Source: Chloroflexota bacterium (GTDB lineage Bacteria > Chloroflexota > Anaerolineae > Promineifilales > Promineifilaceae). Taken from it: 64,000 bases of DNA. The number at the start of each line of letters is the position of its first letter. The stretch's first letter is position 1. The position numbers and the translations under genes were made by a program. Of this stretch, positions 49,573-57,988 are shown piece after piece. The stretch lies in contig JAGOMA010000017.1 in NCBI GenBank assembly GCA_017993775.1, positions 1 to 64,000 of the forward strand. Reading direction: 5' to 3'. The notes under the pieces are model-generated. The model was not told the DNA's origin and ran no database searches. It saw only the letters and a list, made by a program, of their open reading frames with translations.

Positions 49573-51102
49573 TTATCCGCCAAAAGCGGCCATCAGGGCT
49601 GTCCCGGCTGGTTGCACAATGCCATTTACCAGACTGGGCCAGAAACCAACAATCAATATGGCTGCCGCCAGTAGAACCAGAGGGATATTCATCATGGCTG
49701 GCACAGATTGGCCGGACAGAACGGCCGTTGACGGCCGTTTCCGGTACACCGCGTTCACCATTGGTGCATAATACGCCAGCGACAGCACACTGTTCAAAGC
49801 CACAAAAGTAATGACTCCAACCATTATCAAACTGCGCGTCTCAAACCCGGCCACCAAGATTTGCCATTTGGACATGAAGCCTACCAGCGGCGGCAGCCCG
49901 CCCAGCCCCAGCAGCGCAATGCTAAACACCAGCGCCACCAGAGGATACTTTTGCGAAGCTCCGGCCAGATCGGCAATCAGCAGCGGGTCGTGCTCGCCGC
50001 GCGCCGTATGCATCACATACAACAGCGCACCGGCAGAAAGAAAGGCCAATCCCTTCATCATGGTGTGGCTCAGCAGGTGGAAAAAACTGCCTTCCGCGCC
50101 CGCTGCCTCGCCAAAATAGATGGCAATACCCAAACCAATCAGCATATAACCCACATGGGCAATGCTGGAAAAAGCCAGCAGCCGCTTTACTTGCTGCTGC
50201 CGCAGCGCCAGCAAGTTGCCAACTACCATATTCAACACGCCAAAAATCATGAGCAAGATGCCCCAGGTTGTTGTGGTTCCGGCCAGCGGGGCCAGCGCTC
50301 TCAGCAGGGCAATCAGACCTGCTTCGATAACCACGCCGGATAACATGGCGCTGATGCCGCTGGGCGCTTGCGAATGAGCGTCTGGCAGCCAGGTATGCAT
50401 GGGCACAATGGCGATTTTTACGCCAAAACCAACGATAAACAGCCCACCGGCCGCCAGCAGCACCCATGAATCGGGCTGTCCGGCTGCGGCAGCCTGGATT
50501 TGCACAATATCCAGCGTGCCGGTTTGCGCCAGCACCAGCGCTATGCCCATCAACACAAACACCGAACCGACCGCACTTTGCACCAGATATTTGATGCCTG
50601 CTTCCAGAGAGGCGGCCTGATCGCGGTAAAAAGCAACCAACAAATAGGAGGTGATGGCCATGGCCTCGAACCACAGCCAGAGGTTAAAGAGGTCGGCGGC
50701 GCAGCCCAATCCCACCATCACGCCGGATATGGCCACCAGCATGGCGTAATATTTGGATTCGCCAAGCTCGCCGTGCATGTAAGTGTTGGAGTAAATGACG
50801 ACCAGCGTGGAGAGGGCTAGCACGGCCGTTGCCAGCAGCAAGCTCAATCCATCCAGCCGCAGCGTAATCGTGCCCAAAGTATAACTGAGTGGGCCACTGG
50901 CCTTAAATGCTTGCCACGTCCAGGCGAAGGGCAGCCACGTACTGAGAATGGCTATCAACGCTACCCAACGGGCAACGGCCGTGTCTGTAGCCATCCGCCG
51001 CCGCGCCAGACGCCCTATCAAATACACCACCGGCGACCATAACAACGGCAGCCAGATCAGCCACAAAAATACGGGGAGATTTGTCAATGCGTTCATATCC
51101 AT
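49573..51102 (-). CDS. Hydrogenase antiporter-like subunit (NuoN/MrpD/MbhH type)
   Basis: The 509-residue membrane protein has about fourteen helices. It shows 'LWLWFEAMAITSYLLVAFY' (TM5 Glu), 'FGVKIAIVPMHTWLPDAHSQAPSGISAMLSGVVIEAGLIAL' in parts (TM7 Lys, His), and 'FSSIAHVGYMLIGLG'. Such subunits move protons or sodium ions using hydrogenase energy. It lies in the position of MbhH, before the small subunit gene. Confidence 0.9.
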   Translation of the reverse strand: MDMNALTNLPVFLWLIWLPLLWSPVVYLIGRLARRRMATDTAVARWVALIAILSTWLPFAWTWQAFKASGPLSYTLGTITLRLDGLSLLLATAVLALSTLVVIYSNTYMHGELGESKYYAMLVAISGVMVGLGCAADLFNLWLWFEAMAITSYLLVAFYRDQAASLEAGIKYLVQSAVGSVFVLMGIALVLAQTGTLDIVQIQAAAAGQPDSWVLLAAGGLFIVGFGVKIAIVPMHTWLPDAHSQAPSGISAMLSGVVIEAGLIALLRALAPLAGTTTTWGILLMIFGVLNMVVGNLLALRQQQVKRLLAFSSIAHVGYMLIGLGIAIYFGEAAGAEGSFFHLLSHTMMKGLAFLSAGALLYVMHTARGEHDPLLIADLAGASQKYPLVALVFSIALLGLGGLPPLVGFMSKWQILVAGFETRSLIMVGVITFVALNSVLSLAYYAPMVNAVYRKRPSTAVLSGQSVPAMMNIPLVLLAAAILIVGFWPSLVNGIVQPAGTALMAAFGG

Positions 51103-51117
51103 AAAACATCTCTCGGC

Positions 51118-52866
51118 TTAAGCCGCTCCCGCCAAGACCAACAGCACTACCACCAGCGCGGCGACAATGCCCAGCACATTCCAGTTCAATTGGCCGGTCT
51201 GCGATACCTGAAGCGCGGCCGCCGCTTTTTGCGTCAAGCTCACCGCGCCGCGGTTCAACGTTTCAGCTCCAAATCCGTTGGCGGCCGCTTGGCTAAAGCT
51301 TGAGAGCGCCAGAGCCAGCCTTGCCAGCCGGTCGCGCAGCAGCCATGCCGCTATGCCTAGAGCGATGACACCCAGTGCCAGCCACGTGGCCGGCTCCGAT
51401 ACAATTCTGAGCAGAATTTCGCCAAGGGTCATGGTGTGTAGCTCATGGTAAGGCAGCGTTGCCTGCAGCCAACTGCCAAATAAACCCACCAGCAGCCAGG
51501 TGGTCAGCGTGCCGAAGGCCAGCGGAATTAGCGCCGTTTTCATCGGCGAACCGGCGTCATGAACCTGTTTTTTGCCTTGCGGTTGGCCCAAAAATACCAG
51601 CGAAACCATGCGCAAGGTGTAATAAGCCGTGATGCCCGCGCCTAAAACCATGCCGCCATAAGCCCAAATCGGCCCATTTTCCAGCCCGCCTTCCAAAATG
51701 AGTTCTTTGCTCCAGAAGCCATTGAGGATGGGAAGCCCTGCCAGGGCTGCCGCCCCGATGATAAACACGGCGCTGGCAACCGGCATTTGCTTGCGCAGAC
51801 CGCCCATCTGGCGCATGTCCCGCGTGCCGGTGGCATGGATCACCGCGCCCGCGCCTAAAAACAACAGCGCCTTAAACACGGCATGGCTGAAAAGATGGAA
51901 TTGGCTGGCAAACACACCGCCAACGCCAATGGCGTAGACCATGTAACCCAATTGGCTGACGGTGGAATAAGCCAGCACGCGCTTGAGGTCTGTGGCCACA
52001 ACGGCCGTTAGCGCCGCAAGCAGGGCAGTGATGAGGCCGACAAAGAGCACGGCCGTTCTCCAGCCCGTCACCTCTGCAAACGCCGGATAAAACCGGGCCA
52101 GCAAATAAACGCCTGCATTCACCATCGTCGCCGCGTGGATGAGCGCACTCACCGGCGTCGGCGCTTCCATCGCGTCTGGCAGCCAGGTGTGGAACGGAAC
52201 TTGGGCCGATTTGGCCATCGCCGCGAACAAGAAAGCGAAGGCGATAAAGCTCAAAACGCCGCCTGGCAGCGTTTGCGCGTTCGCCAGCAGCGTGCTGATC
52301 TGATAGTCGCCCAGGTAAACATAGGTTGCCAGTGTACCCGCCAACAGGCCGATGCCGCCAAACTGCGTTATGATCAGCGCCTTGATGCCGCCGCGCACTG
52401 CTTTGGGATCGTCGTTATAAAAAGAAATGAGGGCATAAGAACACAGCGCCGTCATTTCCCAAAAGACAAACATCAGGAACAGGCTGCCTGTAAGCACCAG
52501 CCCGGCCATCGATCCGATAAAGAGCAGCACCAGGGCGTAGTAGCGGCCTAACTGCGCTTCACCACGCATATATTCCACGGAAAAAATGACCGCAAGACTG
52601 CCAATCACAGTGGCGACAACCGCCAGAAACACGCCCAAACCATCGGGTACAAAAGTAAACAGGCCAAACACGCTGCCTGCATCCAGGCTGATGACTGCCT
52701 GGTCGGCGGTATTGGGGATGAGGGCCAGGGCGGCTGCGCCTGCTGCCAACGAGAAGATGACGGCCAGCGCATGTTGGGCGCGCGGTCGATTATCACCGGC
52801 CAGCCAGACGCAAACTGCGCCCAGCCAGGATAATCCAATGGTAAGAATGATGAACCAGGCGCTCAT
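51118..52866 (-). CDS. Hydrogenase antiporter-like subunit (NuoL/MrpA N-terminal type)
   Basis: The 582-residue protein has about fifteen helices with 'FVFWEMTALCSYALISFYNDD' (TM5 Glu), 'AKSAQVPFHTWLPDAMEAPTPVSALIHAATMVNAGVYLLARF' in parts, and 'YSTVSQLGYMVYAIG'. It is a second ion-pump-like subunit, NuoL/MrpA-related, with a short C-terminal helical extension. GGAGG precedes the ATG. It follows the NuoK-like gene by 3 bp. Confidence 0.9.
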   Translation of the reverse strand: MSAWFIILTIGLSWLGAVCVWLAGDNRPRAQHALAVIFSLAAGAAALALIPNTADQAVISLDAGSVFGLFTFVPDGLGVFLAVVATVIGSLAVIFSVEYMRGEAQLGRYYALVLLFIGSMAGLVLTGSLFLMFVFWEMTALCSYALISFYNDDPKAVRGGIKALIITQFGGIGLLAGTLATYVYLGDYQISTLLANAQTLPGGVLSFIAFAFLFAAMAKSAQVPFHTWLPDAMEAPTPVSALIHAATMVNAGVYLLARFYPAFAEVTGWRTAVLFVGLITALLAALTAVVATDLKRVLAYSTVSQLGYMVYAIGVGGVFASQFHLFSHAVFKALLFLGAGAVIHATGTRDMRQMGGLRKQMPVASAVFIIGAAALAGLPILNGFWSKELILEGGLENGPIWAYGGMVLGAGITAYYTLRMVSLVFLGQPQGKKQVHDAGSPMKTALIPLAFGTLTTWLLVGLFGSWLQATLPYHELHTMTLGEILLRIVSEPATWLALGVIALGIAAWLLRDRLARLALALSSFSQAAANGFGAETLNRGAVSLTQKAAAALQVSQTGQLNWNVLGIVAALVVVLLVLAGAA

Positions 52867-52869
52867 AGA

Positions 52870-53178
52870 TTACCTCCGCAGGGTGGCCAGATTTTTCACG
52901 TCCAAGGAGCCGGTGAGGCGTTTTACCTGGACAGCTAAAGCCAGGCCAATGACGGCCACAATGGTGTCGGCGACAATGACGGTAACGGCCAAACTTTGGC
53001 CCAAGTTAATTTGGCCGCTGATTTTCCCCGCCGCTACCAGAGCGATGATGGCGCCTTTGACCAAAATCTGGAGGGCGATGATCACTTGAAACAGGTTACG
53101 AACGGTGAGCAGGCCGTATAGCCCAACGCCGAGCAGGCATAAAACTCCGCCAGCGATAAGGGTGAATTCTGTGGTCAT
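52870..53178 (-). CDS. Hydrogenase NuoK/MrpC-like subunit
   Basis: The 102-residue protein has three helices with 'LLGVGLYGLLTVRNLFQVIIALQILVKGAIIALVAAG' in parts and 'AVTVIVADTIVAVIGLALAVQVKR'. The TM2 Glu of NuoK is replaced by Gln and Lys at the nearby positions, as in some MrpC/MbhG proteins. I chose ATG 53178, which overlaps the previous stop by 4 bases and has GGAG upstream. Confidence 0.87.
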   Translation of the reverse strand: MTTEFTLIAGGVLCLLGVGLYGLLTVRNLFQVIIALQILVKGAIIALVAAGKISGQINLGQSLAVTVIVADTIVAVIGLALAVQVKRLTGSLDVKNLATLRR

Positions 53179-53756
53179 ACGTGGGACTCCTTGATGGGCG
53201 CGTCTGAGGGTAGTTCCAAAGGGTAAGCTTGCGTTTGAGGAACGATCAGGGTGGTCTGGCGTGCCTTGTAATTGGCGATGGCTTGCTCTTCGGCCGTCTC
53301 TTTTTCGGCCAGAATGCCCAATATGCCTAAGACGCCGGCGAATATCAGCCCGATTTGGACGAGCATGTCCAGCCCGCGCTGGTCCCACAAGGTGGTGGAG
53401 AAGGAGGGTTCGGCTACGGCCGTACTCACCTCTGTCGCTGGCAATATAAACCAGCCCACCAGCCCGATCAGCGCCAGAGCCAGACTGCCAGCCAATGCCC
53501 AGGGCACTAACGGCCGTAACCCCAACGCATCCTCCCCGGCTATGGTAATGCCAAACACAAACAACACCGTAACCAGTCCAGCGCCTACGCTCAATTCAAT
53601 TACGGCTACTTCATGTGCGCCCAGAAAATACAACAAACCGGCGACAATGCCGCTGGTACATGCCAGCCACAAAGCAGCGGCCAGCAGTTGTTTGGTTCGT
53701 AATGCTTGCAGCGCGCACAAGGCAGCGGCGATCATCAGAACAAGATTTAAATACAT
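53175..53756 (-). CDS. Hydrogenase MbhD/MbhE-like (DUF4040, NuoJ-like) subunit
   Basis: The 193-residue protein has five to six helices. Its first 75 residues ('LQALRTKQLLAAALWLACTSGIVAGLLYFLGAHEVAVIELSVGAGLVTVLFVFG' in parts) match the DUF4040/MbhD pattern. The next helices and the membrane loop resemble MbhE or the second half of NuoJ. A hydrophilic tail follows. It opens the hydrogenase operon, with GGAGGA upstream of ATG 53756. Confidence 0.82.
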   Translation of the reverse strand: MYLNLVLMIAAALCALQALRTKQLLAAALWLACTSGIVAGLLYFLGAHEVAVIELSVGAGLVTVLFVFGITIAGEDALGLRPLVPWALAGSLALALIGLVGWFILPATEVSTAVAEPSFSTTLWDQRGLDMLVQIGLIFAGVLGILGILAEKETAEEQAIANYKARQTTLIVPQTQAYPLELPSDAPIKESHV

Positions 53757-54062
53757 TGGAAAGCTCCTCCAGAGCATACGTTACGCGATCTCCCATTATG
53801 CAGACAGTGACACTTGTCATGGAAATGCGTGACAGAAATACCTTTTGTGAATTATTGCACAATCTGGTCTGGTGGAATCGAAAATGAATGGCAGAAAGGG
53901 GAAAATGTATAATTATCGCCAGCTTTGCTCTGGCTGTAGGTGGTCCAGGTTTGAAGAGGAAGTTCCGGGCGATTGCCCCCGGTCTGGCCCCAACGCGCAG
54001 ACAAATCTCAGCCGGGATGGGCGATTTTGGTTGATTACGCGTGGCGTGAAATCGGGCTGGGT
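53757..54062. other. Upstream region of the hydrogenase operon
   Basis: Just over 300 bases lie between the hydrogenase operon start and the next minus-strand gene. The first 120 bases are AT-richer and should hold the operon promoter; I see no clear consensus. The rest overlaps a possible short plus-strand gene (53905-54066). Confidence 0.35.
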
Positions 54063-54066
54063 TTAG
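53905..54066 (+). CDS. Possible small Cys-containing protein
   Basis: The 53-codon frame starts with ATG after AAAGGGG and encodes 'MYNYRQLCSGCRWSRFEEE' followed by a basic, Arg-rich part. It has a CxxC and a later Cys (CP), which could bind zinc, but no known family is seen. Its end overlaps the convergent gene by 4 bases. It may be a chance frame. Confidence 0.2.
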   Translation: MYNYRQLCSGCRWSRFEEEVPGDCPRSGPNAQTNLSRDGRFWLITRGVKSGWV

Positions 54067-54476
54067 GCAGCGTTCCGATTTCGCCGCCAGCAGGTGAAAA
54101 ATAAGATGCCGGTGACGAGGAAGGGCGAACTGTAGGCAAACGCCGAAAATAACTGGCGCTCAGGGAATGTGAGGTAGGCCAGAAAGGCGATACCCAGCGC
54201 GCTAAGCAGTGCTACCATGCTGCCTGCGGCCTCCCATCGCCAGGCGCATAAAATGCTGGCCGTGGCCACGCTTACCAGGGCGAAGAGGAGGATTGCGGCT
54301 TCAGGCAATTGTTGGGAGCGGGCGGCGGCGATGCCATCGGTGCCGATGACGCTCAGGTAGATCAGGCCGGTGAGAAAGGCCAGCAACCCTACGGAACGGG
54401 CGAAGAATCGCATGTCGCTGACTTGTTTTGGATTTTCTTGCGTCAGGTGGTTGTTGCCATTTGTGACGTGCGCCAT
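54063..54476 (-). CDS. Small four-helix membrane protein, function unknown
   Basis: The 137-residue protein has four hydrophobic helices after a 20-residue hydrophilic N-terminus, and ends 'FFTCWRRNRNAA'. GGAGGTGA precedes the ATG. The neighbour at 54663-55031 has the same style (helices, ending 'CLACWRQSLYTV'), so the two may be distant paralogues. No function is assigned. Confidence 0.7.
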   Translation of the reverse strand: MAHVTNGNNHLTQENPKQVSDMRFFARSVGLLAFLTGLIYLSVIGTDGIAAARSQQLPEAAILLFALVSVATASILCAWRWEAAGSMVALLSALGIAFLAYLTFPERQLFSAFAYSSPFLVTGILFFTCWRRNRNAA

Positions 54477-54578
54477 GATGTCACCTCCATGATCCGGCTC
54501 GGGTGAGCGGATCGTTTATTTGTGTTGGGTGTTGGCGGCGATGGTGAACAAAAACGCAGGGTCTTTTATGGTCTAGTA

Positions 54579-54604
54579 TAGGGGGAAACGGCCGTTTCCC
54601 CCTA
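54579..54604. repeat. 26-bp perfect palindrome centred on ACGGCCGT
   Basis: The sequence reads TA, five G, AAACGG, then its exact complement back to TA, with ACGGCCGT at the centre (54588-54595). It lies in the 186-bp gap between two minus-strand membrane-protein genes. It is the longest fully symmetric copy I found in the window. Extruded, it would make a hairpin with no loop. Confidence 0.85.
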
Positions 54605-54662
54605 GTAACGGTTGTCATCTGTAAGAGGTGACAGTGAGCTAAATCGCCCGCAGAAGGCAGGT

Positions 54663-55031
54663 TTACACGGTGTAGAGCGATTGCCGCCAGCAGGCCAGGC
54701 ACAGCCCACCAGCGATCAGCGGCGGCAGCGCCAGCAGCGCCATCGCCACCAAAATCGTGGTGATGGAGAGCGATCCACGAGCCATCAGCGGGTAAATGAC
54801 CATGATGACCAGACCGGCCAGGACTAACAATGCGCCGCCGATGTCTTCGCGCAGCCAGGCGATGATAGCCAGAACGAGGAAAATCAGGCCGGGAACGGTC
54901 GTGTGTACCACCACACCTATCGGGTCCAGACCTTCGCCGATGCCCGAGGCAAGGCCGAAAAAGACCCACCAGCCAGCCCACACCAGCGCAATGATGCGAG
55001 CAAGATATTTAAATGTACGCGATTGTTTCAT
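54663..55031 (-). CDS. Small four-helix membrane protein, function unknown
   Basis: The 122-residue protein has four hydrophobic helices, with a conserved-looking 'ALVWAGWWVFFGLASGIGEG' start and 'PGLIFLVLAIIAWLRE' in the middle. I recall similar uncharacterised membrane proteins in environmental bacteria but cannot name a function. GGAGG precedes the ATG. It lies between the universal stress protein and the related gene at 54063-54476. Confidence 0.75.
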   Translation of the reverse strand: MKQSRTFKYLARIIALVWAGWWVFFGLASGIGEGLDPIGVVVHTTVPGLIFLVLAIIAWLREDIGGALLVLAGLVIMVIYPLMARGSLSITTILVAMALLALPPLIAGGLCLACWRQSLYTV

Positions 55032-55067
55032 GGTCCCTCCAAGAAGGCAGAGGGCTATGGGGATGGG

Positions 55068-55511
55068 TTAGTGGGAGCGGATGAGCAGCAAAGGTTGGCG
55101 GGCGTGTTGCAGTACCCCAGTAGCCACACTGCCAAACAAAACACGAGCCAGGCCACTACGGCCGTGGCTGGCCATGGCGATTAAATCAACATCCGCCTCA
55201 TTGGCGATCTCAATAACGGTTTCGACCACCGGGCCGCGTCTAACAAGGCGCTGCACCATGATGCCCAATTCTTGTAGATGGGCGCAGTGCGCGTCGAGAT
55301 ACGCTTCGGCGTCGGTTATCTGCTGTGCAATGAGGTTTTCCGGTTCAAATGAGGTTAGCGGATCGTAGGGACTGACGAGTACGACTTCTCGCTCGATCAC
55401 TTGCAGCAAGGTTACCGAGGCCTGATTGCACTGCGCCATGTCGATGACGTGGGGTAGGATGGCCTCAGCGCGATCAGAACCATCTAGCGGAACCAAAATC
55501 TTTTTATACAT
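55068..55511 (-). CDS. Universal stress protein (UspA family)
   Basis: The 147-residue protein has the Usp fold with 'KKILVPLDGSDRAEAILPH' at the N-terminus and the ATP-binding motif G-x2-G-x9-G-S in 'MASHGRSGLARVLFGSVATG'. It should bind ATP and act in stress or energy limitation. GGGAGG precedes the ATG. It lies 49 bp after ppk1 on the same strand. Confidence 0.94.
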   Translation of the reverse strand: MYKKILVPLDGSDRAEAILPHVIDMAQCNQASVTLLQVIEREVVLVSPYDPLTSFEPENLIAQQITDAEAYLDAHCAHLQELGIMVQRLVRRGPVVETVIEIANEADVDLIAMASHGRSGLARVLFGSVATGVLQHARQPLLLIRSH

Positions 55512-55560
55512 AGGCGCCTCCCTTTTATGTGTGCTCCAATTGGAGCAATCTCGCGGATTA

Positions 55561-57837
55561 TTAATAACGCCAGCTTTTGCTGCGTTTTATCCGTTTGCGC
55601 GCTTTTTTCATCAGCAGTTCGTGGAAATTGCGCTCTGGCTCGCCGGGGGCGGGATGGCGTAAGACGTATTTGCCATTCGCCTGCAAATCCCAGGCCAGCC
55701 GGTTGTCGCTGAGCGCCGCTTCCAGAATGTCTATCAGCCGCTTTTGTAAGGTGGGTTCGTCGATTGGGGTAATCAATTCCACGCGGTCGTTCAGATTTCG
55801 GCCGCGCCAATCGGCGCTGCCGATAAAAATGTGTGGTTCACCGTTGTTGTGGAAATAAAAGATGCGATCATGTTCTAAAAAGCGGCCTAAGATGCTGATG
55901 ACGCGGATGTTTTCGCTGAACCCCGGTAGGCCTGGCCGAAGTTGGCAGTGTCCGCGCAAAATCAGGTCGATTTGCACGCCGGCCTGGGAAGCGGCGTACA
56001 GTTCCCGGATGATTTTTACGTCGTCGAGGGCGTTCATTTTGGCGATGATACGGCCGTTGCCAAACTTCCGCGCATTGCTCATCTCCTGTTCGATGAGATC
56101 AGAAAATGCCTGGCGCATGTAGCGGGGCGCCAGCAGCACCCGTTTATATTCTTGTCCTGGGGCGTACCCGGTGAGCGAATGAAACAGGTTCACAATATCT
56201 CGCCCAATTTCGGGATCACAGGTAAGCAGCCCTAAATCTGTGTACAACCGCGCCGTTTTGGGATGGTAGTTGCCCGTGCCGATGTGGCAATAGGTGCGCA
56301 GCCCATTTTGTTCCTGCCGCACGACCAGGGTGGCTTTGGTATGGGTTTTCAGGCCAACCAAACCATAAGTGACGTGTACGCCGGTGTTTTCTAGCTGCTG
56401 CGCCCATTCGATGTTGTTCGCTTCGTCGAAGCGCGCCTTCACTTCTACCAGCACCGCCACCTGTTTGCCGCTTTCGGCGGCTTGTTTCAAGGCCGCCACG
56501 ATGGGCGATTCGTCAGAAGTTCGGTAGAGGGTTTGTTTGATGGCTACCACGTCCGGATCGACGGCCGCTTCTTCCACCAGGCGCTGCACGCTGGCGGTAA
56601 ACGATTCGTAGGGGTGGTGGACGAGCAAATCGCCTTTGCGAATGATAGCGAAGATATTTTGTGTATCTTTTGTTTCCCCTTCGTGCAGCAAACGCGGCGG
56701 GATGACCGGTTCCCAGGGTTCATCTTTGAGTTGGGGGTAATTGAGGGCGGCGATGGCGAAACAGTCGGTGAGGTCGATGAGGCCGTTGACTTCGTACACG
56801 TCTTCCTGGTTTAAGCCTAATTCGCGGGCGAGAAGACGGCGGTCGTAATCGGGCATTTTGTGGTCTACTTCCAGTCGTACCACAGGAGCGAACCGCCGCC
56901 GGCGCAGTTCGGCCGAAATCATTTTAAGCAAGTCTTCGGCTTCTTCTTCGTCACGCAGGATGTCGGCGTTGCGGGTGATGCGGAAGGGATGGATGCTGAT
57001 TACGTCCATGCCGGCAAAGAGTTCGGCGGCGTGTTGGGCGATGATTTGCTCCACGGGGAGAAAATATTGGTGGTGGGGCAGGGTGTGGGGCGGGTCGGCA
57101 GGGACGGGGATCCATCGCTGCGTGGGGACTTTGAGTCGGGCAAAACGCATGGCGTCTTGTTCGGTCTGGCGCAAGATGACGGCCAGCGATAGGCTGAGGT
57201 TGGAAATGAACGGGAACGGATGGCCCGGATCGACGGCGAGGGGGGTGAGGATCGGGAAGATTTCGGTCCGAAAATAGTGGGCCAGTGCTTCTTTTTGCCG
57301 GTCGGTCAGGTCGGTGTAGTCGCAGATGACGATGCCGGCGTCGCGCCGCAGGGCTGGTTTTAGATTGGACTCCCAGGTTTCGGTCATTTTGTGGTGCATG
57401 GCGATGATGGCGTCACGCAGGAAGGCGAGTTGTTGGCTGGGGGAACGGCCGTCTGCCGACAAAATTTGCACCCCGGCCGCTTCCAGCTGCTTCATCGCGC
57501 CGACACGTTTTTGGATAAACTCGTCCAGGTTGCTGGCGGTAATAGCCACAAATTTGACTCGTTCGAGCAATGGCGTGCGTTCATCTAAAGCCAGGTGCAA
57601 GACGCGCCAATTGAAATCTATCCAGCTTAATTCCTGGTTGAAGTAGAGCGCCGGGTGTTTGAGGCTGGCGTCTTCCGGGACGATCTGGGGCACGACAGCC
57701 CAGGGAATGGTGAAGGGAGCGGGCGTTGGCAGTATTTCCTGCCCGTTGGGCGGGGGCGGCGGGGCTGTAAGGTTGGGGAGGGAAACGGCCGTTTCCTCCA
57801 CGTTGGTTTGCTCTTTCGTCTCTTTTTCTTCGGTCAT
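55561..57837 (-). CDS. ppk1: Polyphosphate kinase 1
   Basis: The 758-residue protein follows PPK1 order: N domain with 'FNQELSWIDFNWRVLHLA' and 'RTPLLERVKFVAI', head domain, and catalytic domains with 'VALLVEVKARFDEANNIEWA'-like sequence, the phospho-accepting His in 'HIGTGNYHPKTARLYTDLGL' and 'FIGSADWRGRNLNDRVE'. It makes polyphosphate from ATP reversibly. A 45-residue acidic, Pro-rich N-terminal extension is extra. With the Pit system at the other window end, it suggests phosphate storage. AAGGGA precedes the ATG. Confidence 0.96.
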   Translation of the reverse strand: MTEEKETKEQTNVEETAVSLPNLTAPPPPPNGQEILPTPAPFTIPWAVVPQIVPEDASLKHPALYFNQELSWIDFNWRVLHLALDERTPLLERVKFVAITASNLDEFIQKRVGAMKQLEAAGVQILSADGRSPSQQLAFLRDAIIAMHHKMTETWESNLKPALRRDAGIVICDYTDLTDRQKEALAHYFRTEIFPILTPLAVDPGHPFPFISNLSLSLAVILRQTEQDAMRFARLKVPTQRWIPVPADPPHTLPHHQYFLPVEQIIAQHAAELFAGMDVISIHPFRITRNADILRDEEEAEDLLKMISAELRRRRFAPVVRLEVDHKMPDYDRRLLARELGLNQEDVYEVNGLIDLTDCFAIAALNYPQLKDEPWEPVIPPRLLHEGETKDTQNIFAIIRKGDLLVHHPYESFTASVQRLVEEAAVDPDVVAIKQTLYRTSDESPIVAALKQAAESGKQVAVLVEVKARFDEANNIEWAQQLENTGVHVTYGLVGLKTHTKATLVVRQEQNGLRTYCHIGTGNYHPKTARLYTDLGLLTCDPEIGRDIVNLFHSLTGYAPGQEYKRVLLAPRYMRQAFSDLIEQEMSNARKFGNGRIIAKMNALDDVKIIRELYAASQAGVQIDLILRGHCQLRPGLPGFSENIRVISILGRFLEHDRIFYFHNNGEPHIFIGSADWRGRNLNDRVELITPIDEPTLQKRLIDILEAALSDNRLAWDLQANGKYVLRHPAPGEPERNFHELLMKKARKRIKRSKSWRY

Positions 57838-57988
57838 GGTGGCTGTCCCTTTTAAGCGTTGGTCATTTTCAGTATGACAAAAAAAGCCGCGAATTGTTAG
57901 TGATAAATGTCATGCATCCTGCCCCAGACGCCTATGTGTGTTATACTCGCCAAACTTGAATTGTAAGCCTTTAAGGAGAAAAATACCC

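Noticed and set aside
45068-53756. The minus-strand cluster as a second complex I (nuo) operon
   Set aside because: The large subunit has both CxxC nickel-binding pairs and a cleavable C-terminus, and a hydrogenase maturation protease gene is in the operon.
53905-54066. The Cys-containing short frame as a confident zinc-ribbon gene
   Set aside because: Only three Cys, no family match, and the rest is low-complexity; kept as a low-confidence feature only.
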